Shown here piece after piece: positions 25,315 to 34,497 of a stretch of DNA of 64,000 bases. Made by a program: the position numbers and the translations under genes. The notes beneath the pieces are model-generated. The model did no database searches. It had not been told where the DNA came from and saw nothing but the letters and a program-made list of their open reading frames with translations. Where the stretch lies: positions 62,001 through 126,000 of the forward strand of contig NZ_JAAVUR010000009.1 of NCBI RefSeq assembly GCF_018449545.1, in the 5' to 3' direction. Position 1 is the first letter of the stretch, and every line of letters starts with the position of its first letter. Source of the stretch: Granulicella sp. dw_53 (GTDB lineage Bacteria; Acidobacteriota; Terriglobia; Terriglobales; Acidobacteriaceae).

Positions 25315-26262
25315 GTGACGCCGTCTTCAATATCTGAAGTGATTGGATTCCTGCTCGGACTGCTCTTCGGCAGCTTCCTGAACGTCTGCATCTCCCGCAT
25401 TCCCAAGGGCGAGTCGATCGCTAAGCCGCGTTCCCGCTGTCCGGAGTGCGGCGTCCCCATCCTCTGGTACGACAACATCCCCCTGCTTAGCTGGCTCCTG
25501 CTCCGCGGACGCTGCCGCAACTGCAAGCAGCGGATTCCCTGGCGCTACCCCCTCGTCGAGCTGTCGGTCGGCCTCTGGTTCATGTTCTCGGCAGGGCAGC
25601 TAGCTTATTTATTCGAACTTGCCCAAAATGGAACCTCCCACCTCTCCGACTCCTCCTTGATCATGCTGGGAGTCGTGCAGATCGGCATCGCGATCCTCGG
25701 CGTCCTCCTCATCGGCCTCATCGTCATGGATTGGCAGACCCACCTGCTCCCCAACGCCTTCACCCTCCTGGGGATCGCCATCGCCCTTTTCCTCGTCTGC
25801 ACCCAGGCCATCTTTCTCAGTCCAGGAGAGGGCCAGATCGTCCTCAACACCACCCACCAGCTCCGTCTCAGCAGTCCTGGCAGCTTCACCGCCAAAGGAA
25901 ACGTCTTCCTCACCGGGACCGAAGCGCTCATCTGGGGACGCGTCGTAGCCATCGTAGGGGCCGGCGGTCTCCTTCTCTTGATTCGCTGGCTCTACAAACT
26001 CGTCCGCCACCGCGAGGGCCTTGGCCTGGGCGACGTCAAGCTGATCGCCATGATCGCCGCCTTCCTGGGCTTCTGGCCTGCAATCCTCGCTCTATTCATC
26101 GGCGTCCTGTCCGCTACCGCCTACGCTCTGCTTTTGCTGGCTCGAGGTCGAGCCAACCGCCTCACCCGGTTGCCTTTGGGTAGCTTTCTCGCTGCGGGAG
26201 GCCTGGTCGCCGCTCAATTCGGCACCCGTATCATTGCCATCTACACCACAATGCTTCGATAG
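25315..26262 (+). CDS. Type 4 prepilin peptidase / N-methyltransferase
   Basis: The protein has 315 residues and starts with GTG. The cytoplasmic zinc domain has Cys42/Cys45 and Cys67/Cys70 (RCPECG, RCRNC). The two catalytic aspartates of the A24 aspartyl peptidase are Asp139 (VMDWQTHLLPN) and Asp240 (GLGLGDVKL). About seven to eight membrane spans are visible. It cleaves and N-methylates type IV pilins and pseudopilins at the inner membrane. No pilin genes are adjacent; the secretin at 54840 could belong to the same kind of machine. The nuo operon begins just downstream. Confidence 0.93.
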   Translation: MTPSSISEVIGFLLGLLFGSFLNVCISRIPKGESIAKPRSRCPECGVPILWYDNIPLLSWLLLRGRCRNCKQRIPWRYPLVELSVGLWFMFSAGQLAYLFELAQNGTSHLSDSSLIMLGVVQIGIAILGVLLIGLIVMDWQTHLLPNAFTLLGIAIALFLVCTQAIFLSPGEGQIVLNTTHQLRLSSPGSFTAKGNVFLTGTEALIWGRVVAIVGAGGLLLLIRWLYKLVRHREGLGLGDVKLIAMIAAFLGFWPAILALFIGVLSATAYALLLLARGRANRLTRLPLGSFLAAGGLVAAQFGTRIIAIYTTMLR

Positions 26263-26330
26263 CACCCACACGCGTCCTATAACCGCCCTTCAATGCTTGA
26301 CACTTGCCAGCCGCAATCTTAGAGTCGAAG

Positions 26331-26744
26331 ATGGCGATGCAAACGTACCCCTACATTTGGAACTACATTCCTCTCGTATTGCAGGTCCTGGTTGCTTTGG
26401 GAATGGCATGCGGCATGGTGGGGGCATCCTTCCTCATCGGGAAACATAAAAACTCACGCACCAAGGCCGGCGCTTACGAGTGCGGCATGGACCCCGTAGG
26501 TGACGCGCGCGGACGCTTCTCCGTCCGCTTCTACATGGTCGCCATGCTCTTCATTCTGTTCGACGTCGAAGCCGTCTTTATGTTGCCCTGGGCCGTCATC
26601 TTCCGCCGTCTGCCAGCCATCACCGGCTCGCGCATGTTCGGCTTCTACGAGATGCTGACCTACCTTGGCTTTGTCGCCATCGGCCTCTTCTACGTCTGGA
26701 AAAAAGGTATCTTGGACTGGGCTAACGACAAGGGAGACCTCTAG
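26331..26744 (+). CDS. nuoA: NADH-quinone oxidoreductase subunit A
   Basis: The protein has 137 residues from the ATG at 26331; an upstream TTG frame (26304) is less likely. Three membrane spans and the conserved YECGMDPVGDARGRFSVRFY loop identify it. NuoA is a membrane subunit near the quinone site of complex I. Its TAG overlaps the GTG of nuoC by one base, leaving no room for nuoB, which normally follows nuoA. Confidence 0.95.
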   Translation: MAMQTYPYIWNYIPLVLQVLVALGMACGMVGASFLIGKHKNSRTKAGAYECGMDPVGDARGRFSVRFYMVAMLFILFDVEAVFMLPWAVIFRRLPAITGSRMFGFYEMLTYLGFVAIGLFYVWKKGILDWANDKGDL

Positions 26745-27235
26745 TGTACGATCCCGCCACCGCCGTCAAAGGCATCCAGGCAGTCTCCGAGGCCCTTCCC
26801 GATAACCCTGCTCTTAAAGCTCTCGCAGGCGTCGCGACCGACGCCAAATACGACCGCGCCGAACTCACCATCACCGTCGCCCGCGAGAACATCATCGCCG
26901 CGACCCAGGCCGTGCAGGCCGCCGGATACATCTTCCTCGAGGACGTGACCGCCGTCGACTGGTACCCCTCCGAGCCCCGCTTCCAGATCACCTATCACAT
27001 CCTCTCGCACGCCCTGAAGGCCCGCATCCGCCTTATCGCGCTGCTCGACAGCGGCGATGCCGCCATCGACTCGATCGTCGGCGTCTGGCCCTCCGCCAAC
27101 TTCTACGAGCGCGAGGTCTTCGACCTCTTCGGCGTTCACTTCGGCGGCCATCCCAACCTGACCCGCATCATGATGCCGGAAGACTGGCAGGGTCATCCGC
27201 TCCGCAAGGACTACCCCGTGGAGGGCTACCGCTAA
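26744..27235 (+). CDS. nuoC: NADH-quinone oxidoreductase subunit C
   Basis: The protein has 163 residues and starts with GTG overlapping the nuoA stop. The end carries the 30-kDa subunit signature, FYEREVFDLFGVHFGGHP followed by RIMMPEDWQGHPLRKDYP. NuoC is part of the hydrophilic arm of complex I. It ends in a TAATG overlap with nuoD. Confidence 0.96.
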   Translation: MYDPATAVKGIQAVSEALPDNPALKALAGVATDAKYDRAELTITVARENIIAATQAVQAAGYIFLEDVTAVDWYPSEPRFQITYHILSHALKARIRLIALLDSGDAAIDSIVGVWPSANFYEREVFDLFGVHFGGHPNLTRIMMPEDWQGHPLRKDYPVEGYR

Positions 27236-28491
27236 TGGCACCCGTCGCAGCTCCAGACATGTTGAACCCCGGCGTCGAAGACGTCATCGCCGACGCAGCC
27301 CGCCACAACGGCGCGGACCCCTCCAAAGACAACACCATGGTCATCAATATGGGGCCGCAGCACCCCTCCACCCACGGTGTGCTTCGCCTGGTGCTGGAGA
27401 TCGACGGCGAATCCGTCGTCTCGCTCGCCCCCGATATCGGCTACCTGCACACCGGCATCGAGAAGACCTGCGAGGCCAAGTTCTACCAGCAGGTCGTGCC
27501 CCTGACCGACCGCATTGACTACCTCTGTCCCATGACCAACAACCTCGCCTACTGCCTCGCCGTAGAGAAGTTGCTTGGTCTCGAGATTCCCGAGCGCGCC
27601 CAGTACCTTCGCGTTCTGCTTAACGAGCTCACCCGCATCCAGTCGCACCTCGTCTGGCTCGGAACTCACGCTATGGACGTAGGTGCTCTCACCGTCTTCC
27701 TCTACTGTTTCCGTGAGCGCGAAGACATCCTCCGCATCTTCGAGAGTGTCGCCGGGCAGCGCATGATGACCAGCTACTTCCGCATCGGCGGAGTCAGCCT
27801 GGAGCCGCCGCTGGACTTCTACAAGAAGGTCCAGGACCTGCTGAACCTGATGCCCGACCGCATCCAGCAGTACGAGAACCTGCTCACCGGAAACCCCATC
27901 TGGATCGGCCGTCTCAAGGGCATCGGTCATCTCTCCGCCGCCGATGCCATCGCCCTCGGCGTCACTGGCCCCCCGCTCCGCGCCTCTGGCGTCGACTGGG
28001 ATCTCCGCCGCGACATGCCCTACTCCGGCTACGAGAAGTTCCAGTTCAAGGTGCCCGTCTCGCAGGACTGCGATGTCTGGGCCCGCTACGTCGTCCGCAT
28101 GGACGAGATGCGCGAGTCCGTCAAGATCGCTCAGCAGGCCCTAGACGGCATGCCCGAGGGCCGCATCGTAGCCGATGCCCCTAAGATCATCCTGCCCGAC
28201 CGCGAACAGATGAAGACCCAAATGGAGTCGCTCATCCATCACTTCAAGATCGTCACCGAGGGCTTCGGCGTTCCTGCCGGAGAGGTCTTCCAGGCCGTCG
28301 AATCGCCTCGCGGCGAGATGGGCTACTACGTCGTCTCCGACGGCACTGCCAAGCCCTTCCGGGTACACATGCGCAACCCCTCCTACGCCACCTTGCAGGC
28401 GCTCGAGACCATGTGCAAAGGCCGCCTGCTCGCCGACGTCGTCGCCGTCATCGGCTCCATCGATATCGTCCTCGGAGAGATCGACCGATAG
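27235..28491 (+). CDS. nuoD: NADH-quinone oxidoreductase subunit D
   Basis: The protein has 418 residues. NMGPQHPSTHGVLRLVLE, the HTGIEKTCE loop and the C-terminal DIVLGEIDR are diagnostic. NuoD lines the quinone-binding cavity next to NuoB, which is not encoded here. The start overlaps nuoC; the end is followed by a 109-base gap before the next small gene. Confidence 0.97.
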   Translation: MAPVAAPDMLNPGVEDVIADAARHNGADPSKDNTMVINMGPQHPSTHGVLRLVLEIDGESVVSLAPDIGYLHTGIEKTCEAKFYQQVVPLTDRIDYLCPMTNNLAYCLAVEKLLGLEIPERAQYLRVLLNELTRIQSHLVWLGTHAMDVGALTVFLYCFREREDILRIFESVAGQRMMTSYFRIGGVSLEPPLDFYKKVQDLLNLMPDRIQQYENLLTGNPIWIGRLKGIGHLSAADAIALGVTGPPLRASGVDWDLRRDMPYSGYEKFQFKVPVSQDCDVWARYVVRMDEMRESVKIAQQALDGMPEGRIVADAPKIILPDREQMKTQMESLIHHFKIVTEGFGVPAGEVFQAVESPRGEMGYYVVSDGTAKPFRVHMRNPSYATLQALETMCKGRLLADVVAVIGSIDIVLGEIDR

Positions 28492-28600
28492 AAGAAGATT
28501 TGCAGCACCGTCATTTGTGTTTCGCTTTTGTTGCAAGGGCACAGCATAAGCCGTGCCGATAGTTCAAAGCAGTGCGGGGCATTTGCCCCAGAGGTACGGT

Positions 28601-28897
28601 TTGATTAACGAACGCCTCCACGTAGAACTCTGGACCTCGTTCGCATCGATGATTCGCAGCTATGGAGCGGCGCAAGGACTCAACAGCCGCCACCAGGCCA
28701 TCGTAGAAGTAGGAAGCGATGTCATTCTGCTTCGCGTCGGTACCCGCTGGCTCCGCTTCACGCCCAGCCAGATGACCGAAGACAACAACCGTTCGCAGCC
28801 GTTCCAGCTCAACGAAGATGGAACCGTAACGATCGGCGCAATAACCGAAGATATGGATTTCACAGCCGAACGGCTGACGCGGGAGCTAATGCAGTGA
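28601..28897 (+). CDS. Small unknown protein inside the nuo operon (between nuoD and nuoE)
   Basis: The frame is open from a GTG at 28553, but the TTG at 28601 has GAGG six bases upstream and is my preferred start, giving 98 residues. It has no membrane span or signal and no family I recognise; the middle reads VEVGSDVILLRVGTRWLRF, suggestive of a small beta fold. Its stop overlaps the nuoE GTG (GTGA), which argues that it is a real, co-translated gene. Upstream is a small hairpin around 28577-28590. A role in complex I assembly is a guess from context only. Confidence 0.6.
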   Translation: MINERLHVELWTSFASMIRSYGAAQGLNSRHQAIVEVGSDVILLRVGTRWLRFTPSQMTEDNNRSQPFQLNEDGTVTIGAITEDMDFTAERLTRELMQ

Positions 28898-29403
28898 GCA
28901 CAGTCGCCAACTCGATCTTCTCGCCGGAGCTTGCAGCCCGCTTCGACCATCTCGTCACCATCTATCCCCTGCGCCGCTCCGCCCTCGTTCCCATGCTGCT
29001 CTACGCGCAGGATGAGCTAGGCTACGTCTCCGACGCCGCTGTCGCCGAGATCGCCGAGCGCATCGAAATCCTCGAGTTGGACGTTCGCAACGTCCTTTCG
29101 TACTACTCCATGCTGCGCACCAAGCCCGCCGGCAAGTATAACGTCCAGGTCTGCACCAATATCTCCTGCATGTTGCGCGGCGGCTACGAGATCCTCGACC
29201 ACTGCAAGAAGACCCTCGGCGTTGGCCACAAAGAGACCGCCCCGGACGGCGTCTTCTCCCTCGAAGAGGTCGAGTGCATCGGAGCCTGCTGCTGGGCTCC
29301 CGCCATGCAGATTAACTACGACTTCCACGACGACCTCACTCCTGAAAAGGTAGACGTTCTCTTCCAGATGTACCGTGATGGTCAGGGAAAGGACGTAAAG
29401 TAA
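28894..29403 (+). CDS. nuoE: NADH-quinone oxidoreductase subunit E
   Basis: The protein has 169 residues, GTG start overlapping the previous stop. The [2Fe-2S] ligands are Cys87, Cys92, Cys128 and Cys132 (VCTNISCMLRGG and ECIGACCWAP). This is the 24-kDa subunit that forms the NADH-oxidising module with NuoF. It ends in a TAATG overlap with nuoF. Confidence 0.96.
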   Translation: MSTVANSIFSPELAARFDHLVTIYPLRRSALVPMLLYAQDELGYVSDAAVAEIAERIEILELDVRNVLSYYSMLRTKPAGKYNVQVCTNISCMLRGGYEILDHCKKTLGVGHKETAPDGVFSLEEVECIGACCWAPAMQINYDFHDDLTPEKVDVLFQMYRDGQGKDVK

Positions 29404-30722
29404 TGCCAGCCCTCGTCAGTCATCCCGATGAAGTAAAAGTAATCTCCCGCCGCTTCGGCATGGGCGCAGCCGACATCGAGAAGTACATCGAGCTCGACGG
29501 CTACAAGGCCGTCCAGCAGGCCATCGCCAACGGCCCCGCCTGGATCATCGACACCATGAAGGCCAGCGGTCTGCGCGGTCGTGGTGGAGCCGGATTCCCC
29601 ACCGGTATGAAGTGGTCCTTCGTCCCCAAGGTCTCCGAGAAGCCCAAGTACGTCCTGGTCAACGGCGACGAGTCCGAGCCCGGCACCTGCAAGGATCACG
29701 TCATCTTCCTGCACGATCCCCACGCCGTCATCGAAGGCACCATGATCGCCGGCCTCGCCATCGGCTCCAAGCTCGGCTTCATCTACCTTCGCGGAGAGTA
29801 CCGCTATCTCCTCAAGATCGTCGAGAAGGCAGTAGCAGACGCCTACGCCAAAGGCTTCCTCGGCAAGAACATCTTCGGGACCGGCGTCGACTTCGACATC
29901 ATCACCCAGACCGGAGCCGGAGCCTACGAGGTCGGCGAAGAGTCCGCCCTCATGGAGTCCCTCGAAGGCAAGCGCGGCGTCCCGCGCATCAAGCCACCCT
30001 TTCCCGCTGTCGTCGGCCTCTACGGCGGACCCACCGTGATCAACAACGCCGAGACTATCGCCAACGCCCCCCACATCCTGCTCATGGGCGGCGAGGCCTA
30101 CGCCAAGCTCGGCACCGAGCGTAACGGCGGCACCCGCCTCTTCGGTATCTCCGGCCACGTCGAGCGGCCCGGCGTCTACGAGCTCCCCATGGGCTACTCG
30201 CTCCGTAAGGCTATCTATGAAGTAGCCGGCGGTATTAAAGACGGCAAAAAACTCAAAGCCGTCGTTCCCGGCGGAGCCTCCTGCCCCGTCCTCACCGCCG
30301 ACGAGATCGACGTAGGCCTCGACTTCGACCAGATGGGCAAGGCCGGCACCATGCTCGGCTCCGGCGGCATCGTCGTCCTCGACGAGACGGTCTCCATCGT
30401 CGAGTTCGCTCTGCGCACCATCGCTTTTTATCAGCACGAATCCTGCGGCTGGTGCATCCCCTGCCGCGAAGGAACGGACTGGATCAAGAAGACTCTGACC
30501 CGCGTCTACAACGGCGGCGGCTCCAGAAAGGACGTCGACAACGTCCAGTACCTCGCCGAAAACATGATGGGCCGCACCTTCTGCCCGCTCGGCGACGCAG
30601 CCGCCATGCCCACCCTCGGCTTCGTCAAGAAGTTCCGTAAGGAGTTCGAAGAGTACATCGACGGAAACCGCGCCGGCACACCTCTGATTACAGTGGAGCA
30701 ACTCGTCGGAGCTGGACATTGA
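29403..30722 (+). CDS. nuoF: NADH-quinone oxidoreductase subunit F
   Basis: The protein has 439 residues. GLRGRGGAGFPTGMKWS (FMN/NADH site), NGDESEPGTCKD and the [4Fe-4S] motif ESCGWCIPCREGTDW are present. NuoF binds NADH and FMN and starts the electron chain of complex I. Its TGA overlaps a TTG of a 45-codon gene, described next. Confidence 0.97.
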   Translation: MPALVSHPDEVKVISRRFGMGAADIEKYIELDGYKAVQQAIANGPAWIIDTMKASGLRGRGGAGFPTGMKWSFVPKVSEKPKYVLVNGDESEPGTCKDHVIFLHDPHAVIEGTMIAGLAIGSKLGFIYLRGEYRYLLKIVEKAVADAYAKGFLGKNIFGTGVDFDIITQTGAGAYEVGEESALMESLEGKRGVPRIKPPFPAVVGLYGGPTVINNAETIANAPHILLMGGEAYAKLGTERNGGTRLFGISGHVERPGVYELPMGYSLRKAIYEVAGGIKDGKKLKAVVPGGASCPVLTADEIDVGLDFDQMGKAGTMLGSGGIVVLDETVSIVEFALRTIAFYQHESCGWCIPCREGTDWIKKTLTRVYNGGGSRKDVDNVQYLAENMMGRTFCPLGDAAAMPTLGFVKKFRKEFEEYIDGNRAGTPLITVEQLVGAGH

Positions 30723-30856
30723 GCAACGCCTTGCCCAGGTTGATCTGGGTGCTGGTAGCGATCGTACTTCTGATTGGACTCGTAAGGGTGATAACGACAG
30801 TACGCGGCGCTCACCACAGCGATGATCAGAAGATTTTGATTCAGAAGTCGAAGTAG
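30719..30856 (+). CDS. 45-residue single-span membrane protein between nuoF and nuoG
   Basis: This small frame begins at a TTG that overlaps the nuoF stop (TTGA) and ends 12 bases before nuoG. It codes for MSNALPRLIWVLVAIVLLI, then GLVRVITTV and a polar tail with a His pair. It has one clear membrane helix (about residues 8-28) and a positively charged, soluble C-terminus. It resembles small accessory subunits of respiratory complexes in layout only. The overlap, the clean membrane segment and the exact fit into the gap support a real gene; the lack of a strong ribosome site is the main doubt. Confidence 0.55.
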   Translation: MSNALPRLIWVLVAIVLLIGLVRVITTVRGAHHSDDQKILIQKSK

Positions 30857-30868
30857 AGGGATTCAAAG

Positions 30869-33280
30869 ATGGCAGACGTAAATTTCATCGTAGACGGCAA
30901 ACAGCTCACCGCCCCCGCCGGCACTCTTCTCATCGAGGCCTGCAAGTCCGCTGGCATCGAGATCCCTGCCTTCTGCTACTATCCCGGGCTCTCGCTCCAG
31001 GCCGCCTGCCGCATGTGCGTCGTCCGCATCGAGAAGATGCCCAAACTCCAGACCGCCTGCACCACCCCGGTCGCCGAAGGCATGGTCGTCCAGACCGAGA
31101 CCCCTGAGATCGCCCAGGCCCGCAAAGCCACCCTGCAGCTTCTCCTCGGCAACCACCCCCTCGACTGCCCCGTCTGCGACGCCGGCGGCGAGTGCGAGCT
31201 CCAGGACATGACCTTCAAGTACGGAGCCGCCGACAGCTTCTACGCCGAGCCCAAGAACCACCGCGAAGAGCAGAAGTGGTCCCCGGTCGTCTACTTCGAC
31301 CGCCCCCGCTGCATCCTCTGCTACCGCTGCGTGCGCATGTGCGGCGAAGGCATGGACGTCTTCGCCCTGGGCATCCAGAACCGTGGCAGCTCTTCTGTCA
31401 TCGCCCCCAACGTCCCCGCGCAGATGTCCCCTGACGATCTGCCCCATGTGGATTGCGAGCAGTGCGGCATGTGCATCGACGCCTGCCCCGTAGGCGCCCT
31501 CACCTCCGGCACCTATCGCTACAAGACCCGCCCCTGGGAGATGAATCACGTCGCCACCGTCTGCACCCACTGCGGAGACGGCTGCAAGACCACCCTCGGC
31601 GTCCGCTCGACCTCTGACGGCAGCGAGATCGTTCGTGGCGACAACCGCGACAAGTCCGGCATCAACGGCGACTTCCTCTGCAACAAAGGCCGCTACGCCT
31701 TCGACTTCGCCAATCACGAAGGCCGCATTACTCAGCCGCTCGTCCGCCAGACCAACGGCGAGTTTAAGTCCGTCTCCTGGGAGGTCGCCCTCGACCTCGT
31801 CGGCAAGAAGTTCCGCGAGCTGCGCGACACCCGTGGCGGCAAGTCCATCGGTGTCATCGGCGGCAACCGCCTCACCAACGAAGAGGCCTACCTCCTCCAG
31901 AAGTTCGCCCGCACCGTCCTCGGCACCAACAACATCGACCACCACCGCACCGCAGACTACGTCTCCTTCGCCCAGGCCCTCGCCGGACAGACCAACCGCA
32001 CCGCCTCCCTGCGCGACACTCTCACCGCCCCCTCGGTCCTGATCGTCGGCGGCGACCCCACCATTCAGGCCCCCGGCACCGCCTGGAACCTTCGCACCAA
32101 CGTGCGCCTCAATCGCGCCAAGCTCTACATCGCCAACTCCGAGCCCATCAAGCTCCGCCGCCAGGCTAAGGCCTTCGTGCAGCTCTCGCCCTTTGGCTAC
32201 AGCGCACTCACCAGCTACCTCGCCGGCGACGACGCCTCCGCCTCCAGCGCAGCCTCTGACGCCACTGGCCTCAGCGCCTTCCGCGACGTCGTAAAGTCTG
32301 AGGAGAACCTCCTCATCCTCATCGGCTCGGAGCTTCGCGGCGCAGACCTCCGCAAGCTCATCGCCTTTGGCCTCACCCTCCCCGGCGCGAAGTTCGCCCT
32401 GCTCTCCGACTACGCCAACTCTCGCGGCGCAGCCGATATGGGCCTGCTCCCCGACATGCTCCCCGGCTACAACCCCGTCGGCAGCTCCAGCCCCCTCGCG
32501 ACCGAATACACTGCTAACACCACCTCCGGGTCCCTCGCTCCTGGCCTCGACATGCTGGAGATCTTCGACGCCGCCGGCAAGGGCGACCTCTCGGCGCTCT
32601 ACGTCGTCAACTCCAACCCCGTCGCACGTTACGGGGTCGACGCGGCTGCTCTCAAGAACACCTTCGTCGTCGTCCAGGAGATGTTCCTCACCGAGACCGC
32701 GGCCCTCGCCGACGTCATCCTTCCCGCCGCCAACCTCTATGAAAAGGCCGGCTCCGTCACCAACAGCTACGGCGACCTCCAGCAGGTCAAGAAGGCCGGG
32801 GACCGAGCCGGAGTCCGCACCGACTTCGAGATGATTGTCCGCATCGCCGACAAGATGGGGACCAATATGCGCGCCCTCGTCCCCTTCGGCAAAGGCCTCC
32901 GCGCCGACATGGGCCAGACCCGCGGCGCGCAGTCCGGTGAGGCCGACCGCCACTCCATCTGGCTTACTGCTCAGAACCTCGAGCCCCGCCTCAGCCCCTT
33001 CGATCCCCTCGCCATTCTCGACGAGATCCAGCGCCTCGTCCCCGGCTACAACATCCTTCGCCTCCAGCTTCTCTCCGGCAACGACCAGCACCTGTCGCCC
33101 GCTGCCCCAGCCGAACTGGTTCAGATCACCACCCGCCGCGACCTCGTTCTGCCGGCCAACGACTCCCTCTTCACCTCCGGGACCCTCGGCCGCTACTCCA
33201 CCATGCTCTCTGACCTGCAGCACAACGAGAGCCTTCGTCCTTCTTCGCTACTCACCCAGATCCAGACCGCCGCCGACTAG
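30869..33280 (+). CDS. nuoG: NADH-quinone oxidoreductase subunit G
   Basis: The protein has 803 residues and an AGAGGG ribosome site. The N-terminal [2Fe-2S] ferredoxin has Cys36, Cys47, Cys50 and Cys64. The His/Cys3 segment, the [4Fe-4S] motif CEQCGMCIDACPVG and a further CTHCGDGCKT precede a molybdopterin-oxidoreductase-like domain that no longer carries catalysis in complex I. It is the large iron-sulfur subunit of the hydrophilic arm. There is no sign that it carries the missing NuoI-type double cluster as a fusion. Confidence 0.96.
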   Translation: MADVNFIVDGKQLTAPAGTLLIEACKSAGIEIPAFCYYPGLSLQAACRMCVVRIEKMPKLQTACTTPVAEGMVVQTETPEIAQARKATLQLLLGNHPLDCPVCDAGGECELQDMTFKYGAADSFYAEPKNHREEQKWSPVVYFDRPRCILCYRCVRMCGEGMDVFALGIQNRGSSSVIAPNVPAQMSPDDLPHVDCEQCGMCIDACPVGALTSGTYRYKTRPWEMNHVATVCTHCGDGCKTTLGVRSTSDGSEIVRGDNRDKSGINGDFLCNKGRYAFDFANHEGRITQPLVRQTNGEFKSVSWEVALDLVGKKFRELRDTRGGKSIGVIGGNRLTNEEAYLLQKFARTVLGTNNIDHHRTADYVSFAQALAGQTNRTASLRDTLTAPSVLIVGGDPTIQAPGTAWNLRTNVRLNRAKLYIANSEPIKLRRQAKAFVQLSPFGYSALTSYLAGDDASASSAASDATGLSAFRDVVKSEENLLILIGSELRGADLRKLIAFGLTLPGAKFALLSDYANSRGAADMGLLPDMLPGYNPVGSSSPLATEYTANTTSGSLAPGLDMLEIFDAAGKGDLSALYVVNSNPVARYGVDAAALKNTFVVVQEMFLTETAALADVILPAANLYEKAGSVTNSYGDLQQVKKAGDRAGVRTDFEMIVRIADKMGTNMRALVPFGKGLRADMGQTRGAQSGEADRHSIWLTAQNLEPRLSPFDPLAILDEIQRLVPGYNILRLQLLSGNDQHLSPAAPAELVQITTRRDLVLPANDSLFTSGTLGRYSTMLSDLQHNESLRPSSLLTQIQTAAD

Positions 33281-33297
33281 GAGCGCGACCCTACACC

Positions 33298-34356
33298 GTG
33301 AGACCTTTAACCCCGTTCCTGACATTCTTGCTCCTCAGCATCCTCAAGATCGTCGTCGTCCTCGTCATCACCCTGACGGCGGTCGCCTACACGGTTCTGT
33401 TGGAGCGCAAGGTCCTAGGCCGCATGCAGAACCGCTGGGGACCCTCCCGCGTCGGCCCCTTCGGCCTGCTCCAGCCCCTCGCCGACGGCATTAAGCTCTT
33501 CCTCAAGGAAGACCTCATGCCCCTGGCCTCCGAGCGTCCCCTCTTCATCATCGCGCCTATCATCGCGCTGGCCTGCTCGCTGGTCTCCATCGCCGTCGTT
33601 CCCTTTGGAGCCATCCAGAACGTCAAGGGCGTCGACATCTTCAACGTCGCGAACGTCAACATCGGCCTGCTGGTCATCCTCGGCATCACCTCCATCGGTG
33701 TCTACGGCATCGCGCTCTCCGGCTGGTCCTCGAACAACAAGTTCGCCCTGCTCGGCAGCCTTCGCGCCACCTCCCAGATGATCAGCTACGAGCTGGCCCT
33801 CGGCCTCTCGCTGGTGGGAGTCGTCCTCCGCGCCCAGTCCCTTAGCCTGCGCGACATCGTCTCCAGCCAGTCCGCCCACGGAGCTCTCTCCTGGAACATC
33901 TTCGGCGGCTTCCAGTTCGTTGCCTTCTTTGTCTACCTCGTGGCCGCCTACGCCGAGACCAACCGTTCCCCCTTCGACCTCCCCGAGGCCGAGTCCGAGC
34001 TCGTCGCCGGATACCACACCGAGTACTCCTCCATGAAGTTCGCCATGTTCTTCATGGCCGAGTACGCCAACATGATCACCGTAAGCTGCGTCGCCACCCT
34101 GCTCTTCTTCGGCGGCCCGTCCAGCCCCTTCGGCCATCTCATCCCAGCCTTCGGCGGAGCCATCGTCCAGGCCATCCTGCCTATCCTCTGGTTCGTCCTG
34201 AAGGTTCTGGCCTTCCTGCTCCTCTACATCTGGGTCCGCGGCACGCTGCCGCGCTTCCGCTACGACCAGCTCATGGGCTTCGGCTGGAAGGTGCTGCTTC
34301 CCATCGCCATGGTCAACATTATCGTCACCAGTCTCGTCCTCGCACTACGCGCCTGA
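33298..34356 (+). CDS. nuoH: NADH-quinone oxidoreductase subunit H
   Basis: The protein has 352 residues with GTG start and about eight membrane spans. LLERKVLGRMQNRWGPSRVG and the acidic loop ETNRSPFDLPEAESELVAG are diagnostic. NuoH forms much of the quinone chamber. nuoI, which normally follows, is absent: the 141-base gap to nuoJ cannot hold it. Confidence 0.97.
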   Translation: MRPLTPFLTFLLLSILKIVVVLVITLTAVAYTVLLERKVLGRMQNRWGPSRVGPFGLLQPLADGIKLFLKEDLMPLASERPLFIIAPIIALACSLVSIAVVPFGAIQNVKGVDIFNVANVNIGLLVILGITSIGVYGIALSGWSSNNKFALLGSLRATSQMISYELALGLSLVGVVLRAQSLSLRDIVSSQSAHGALSWNIFGGFQFVAFFVYLVAAYAETNRSPFDLPEAESELVAGYHTEYSSMKFAMFFMAEYANMITVSCVATLLFFGGPSSPFGHLIPAFGGAIVQAILPILWFVLKVLAFLLLYIWVRGTLPRFRYDQLMGFGWKVLLPIAMVNIIVTSLVLALRA

Positions 34357-34497
34357 GTTTCCTGCGGTGCGGTCTATAAACCGCACCGTCAATCTCAACC
34401 GTTTACAATCACCACAATAGCCACACCTTAGCCCTGCCTCCGAAAGCTAACCAGCCGGTACGGCGCAGGCGAAAATGAAGGACCACGCGGAACCCTC

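Noticed and set aside
30863..33223. A 786-codon open frame antisense to nuoG
   Set aside because: GC-rich genes produce long antisense frames. It is Gly/Ala/Val/Asp/Glu-rich with no domain, while nuoG on the other strand is certain.
34357..34497. A possible degraded nuoI between nuoH and nuoJ
   Set aside because: The 141 bases contain no CxxCxxCxxxC coding pattern in any frame I read, and are too short.
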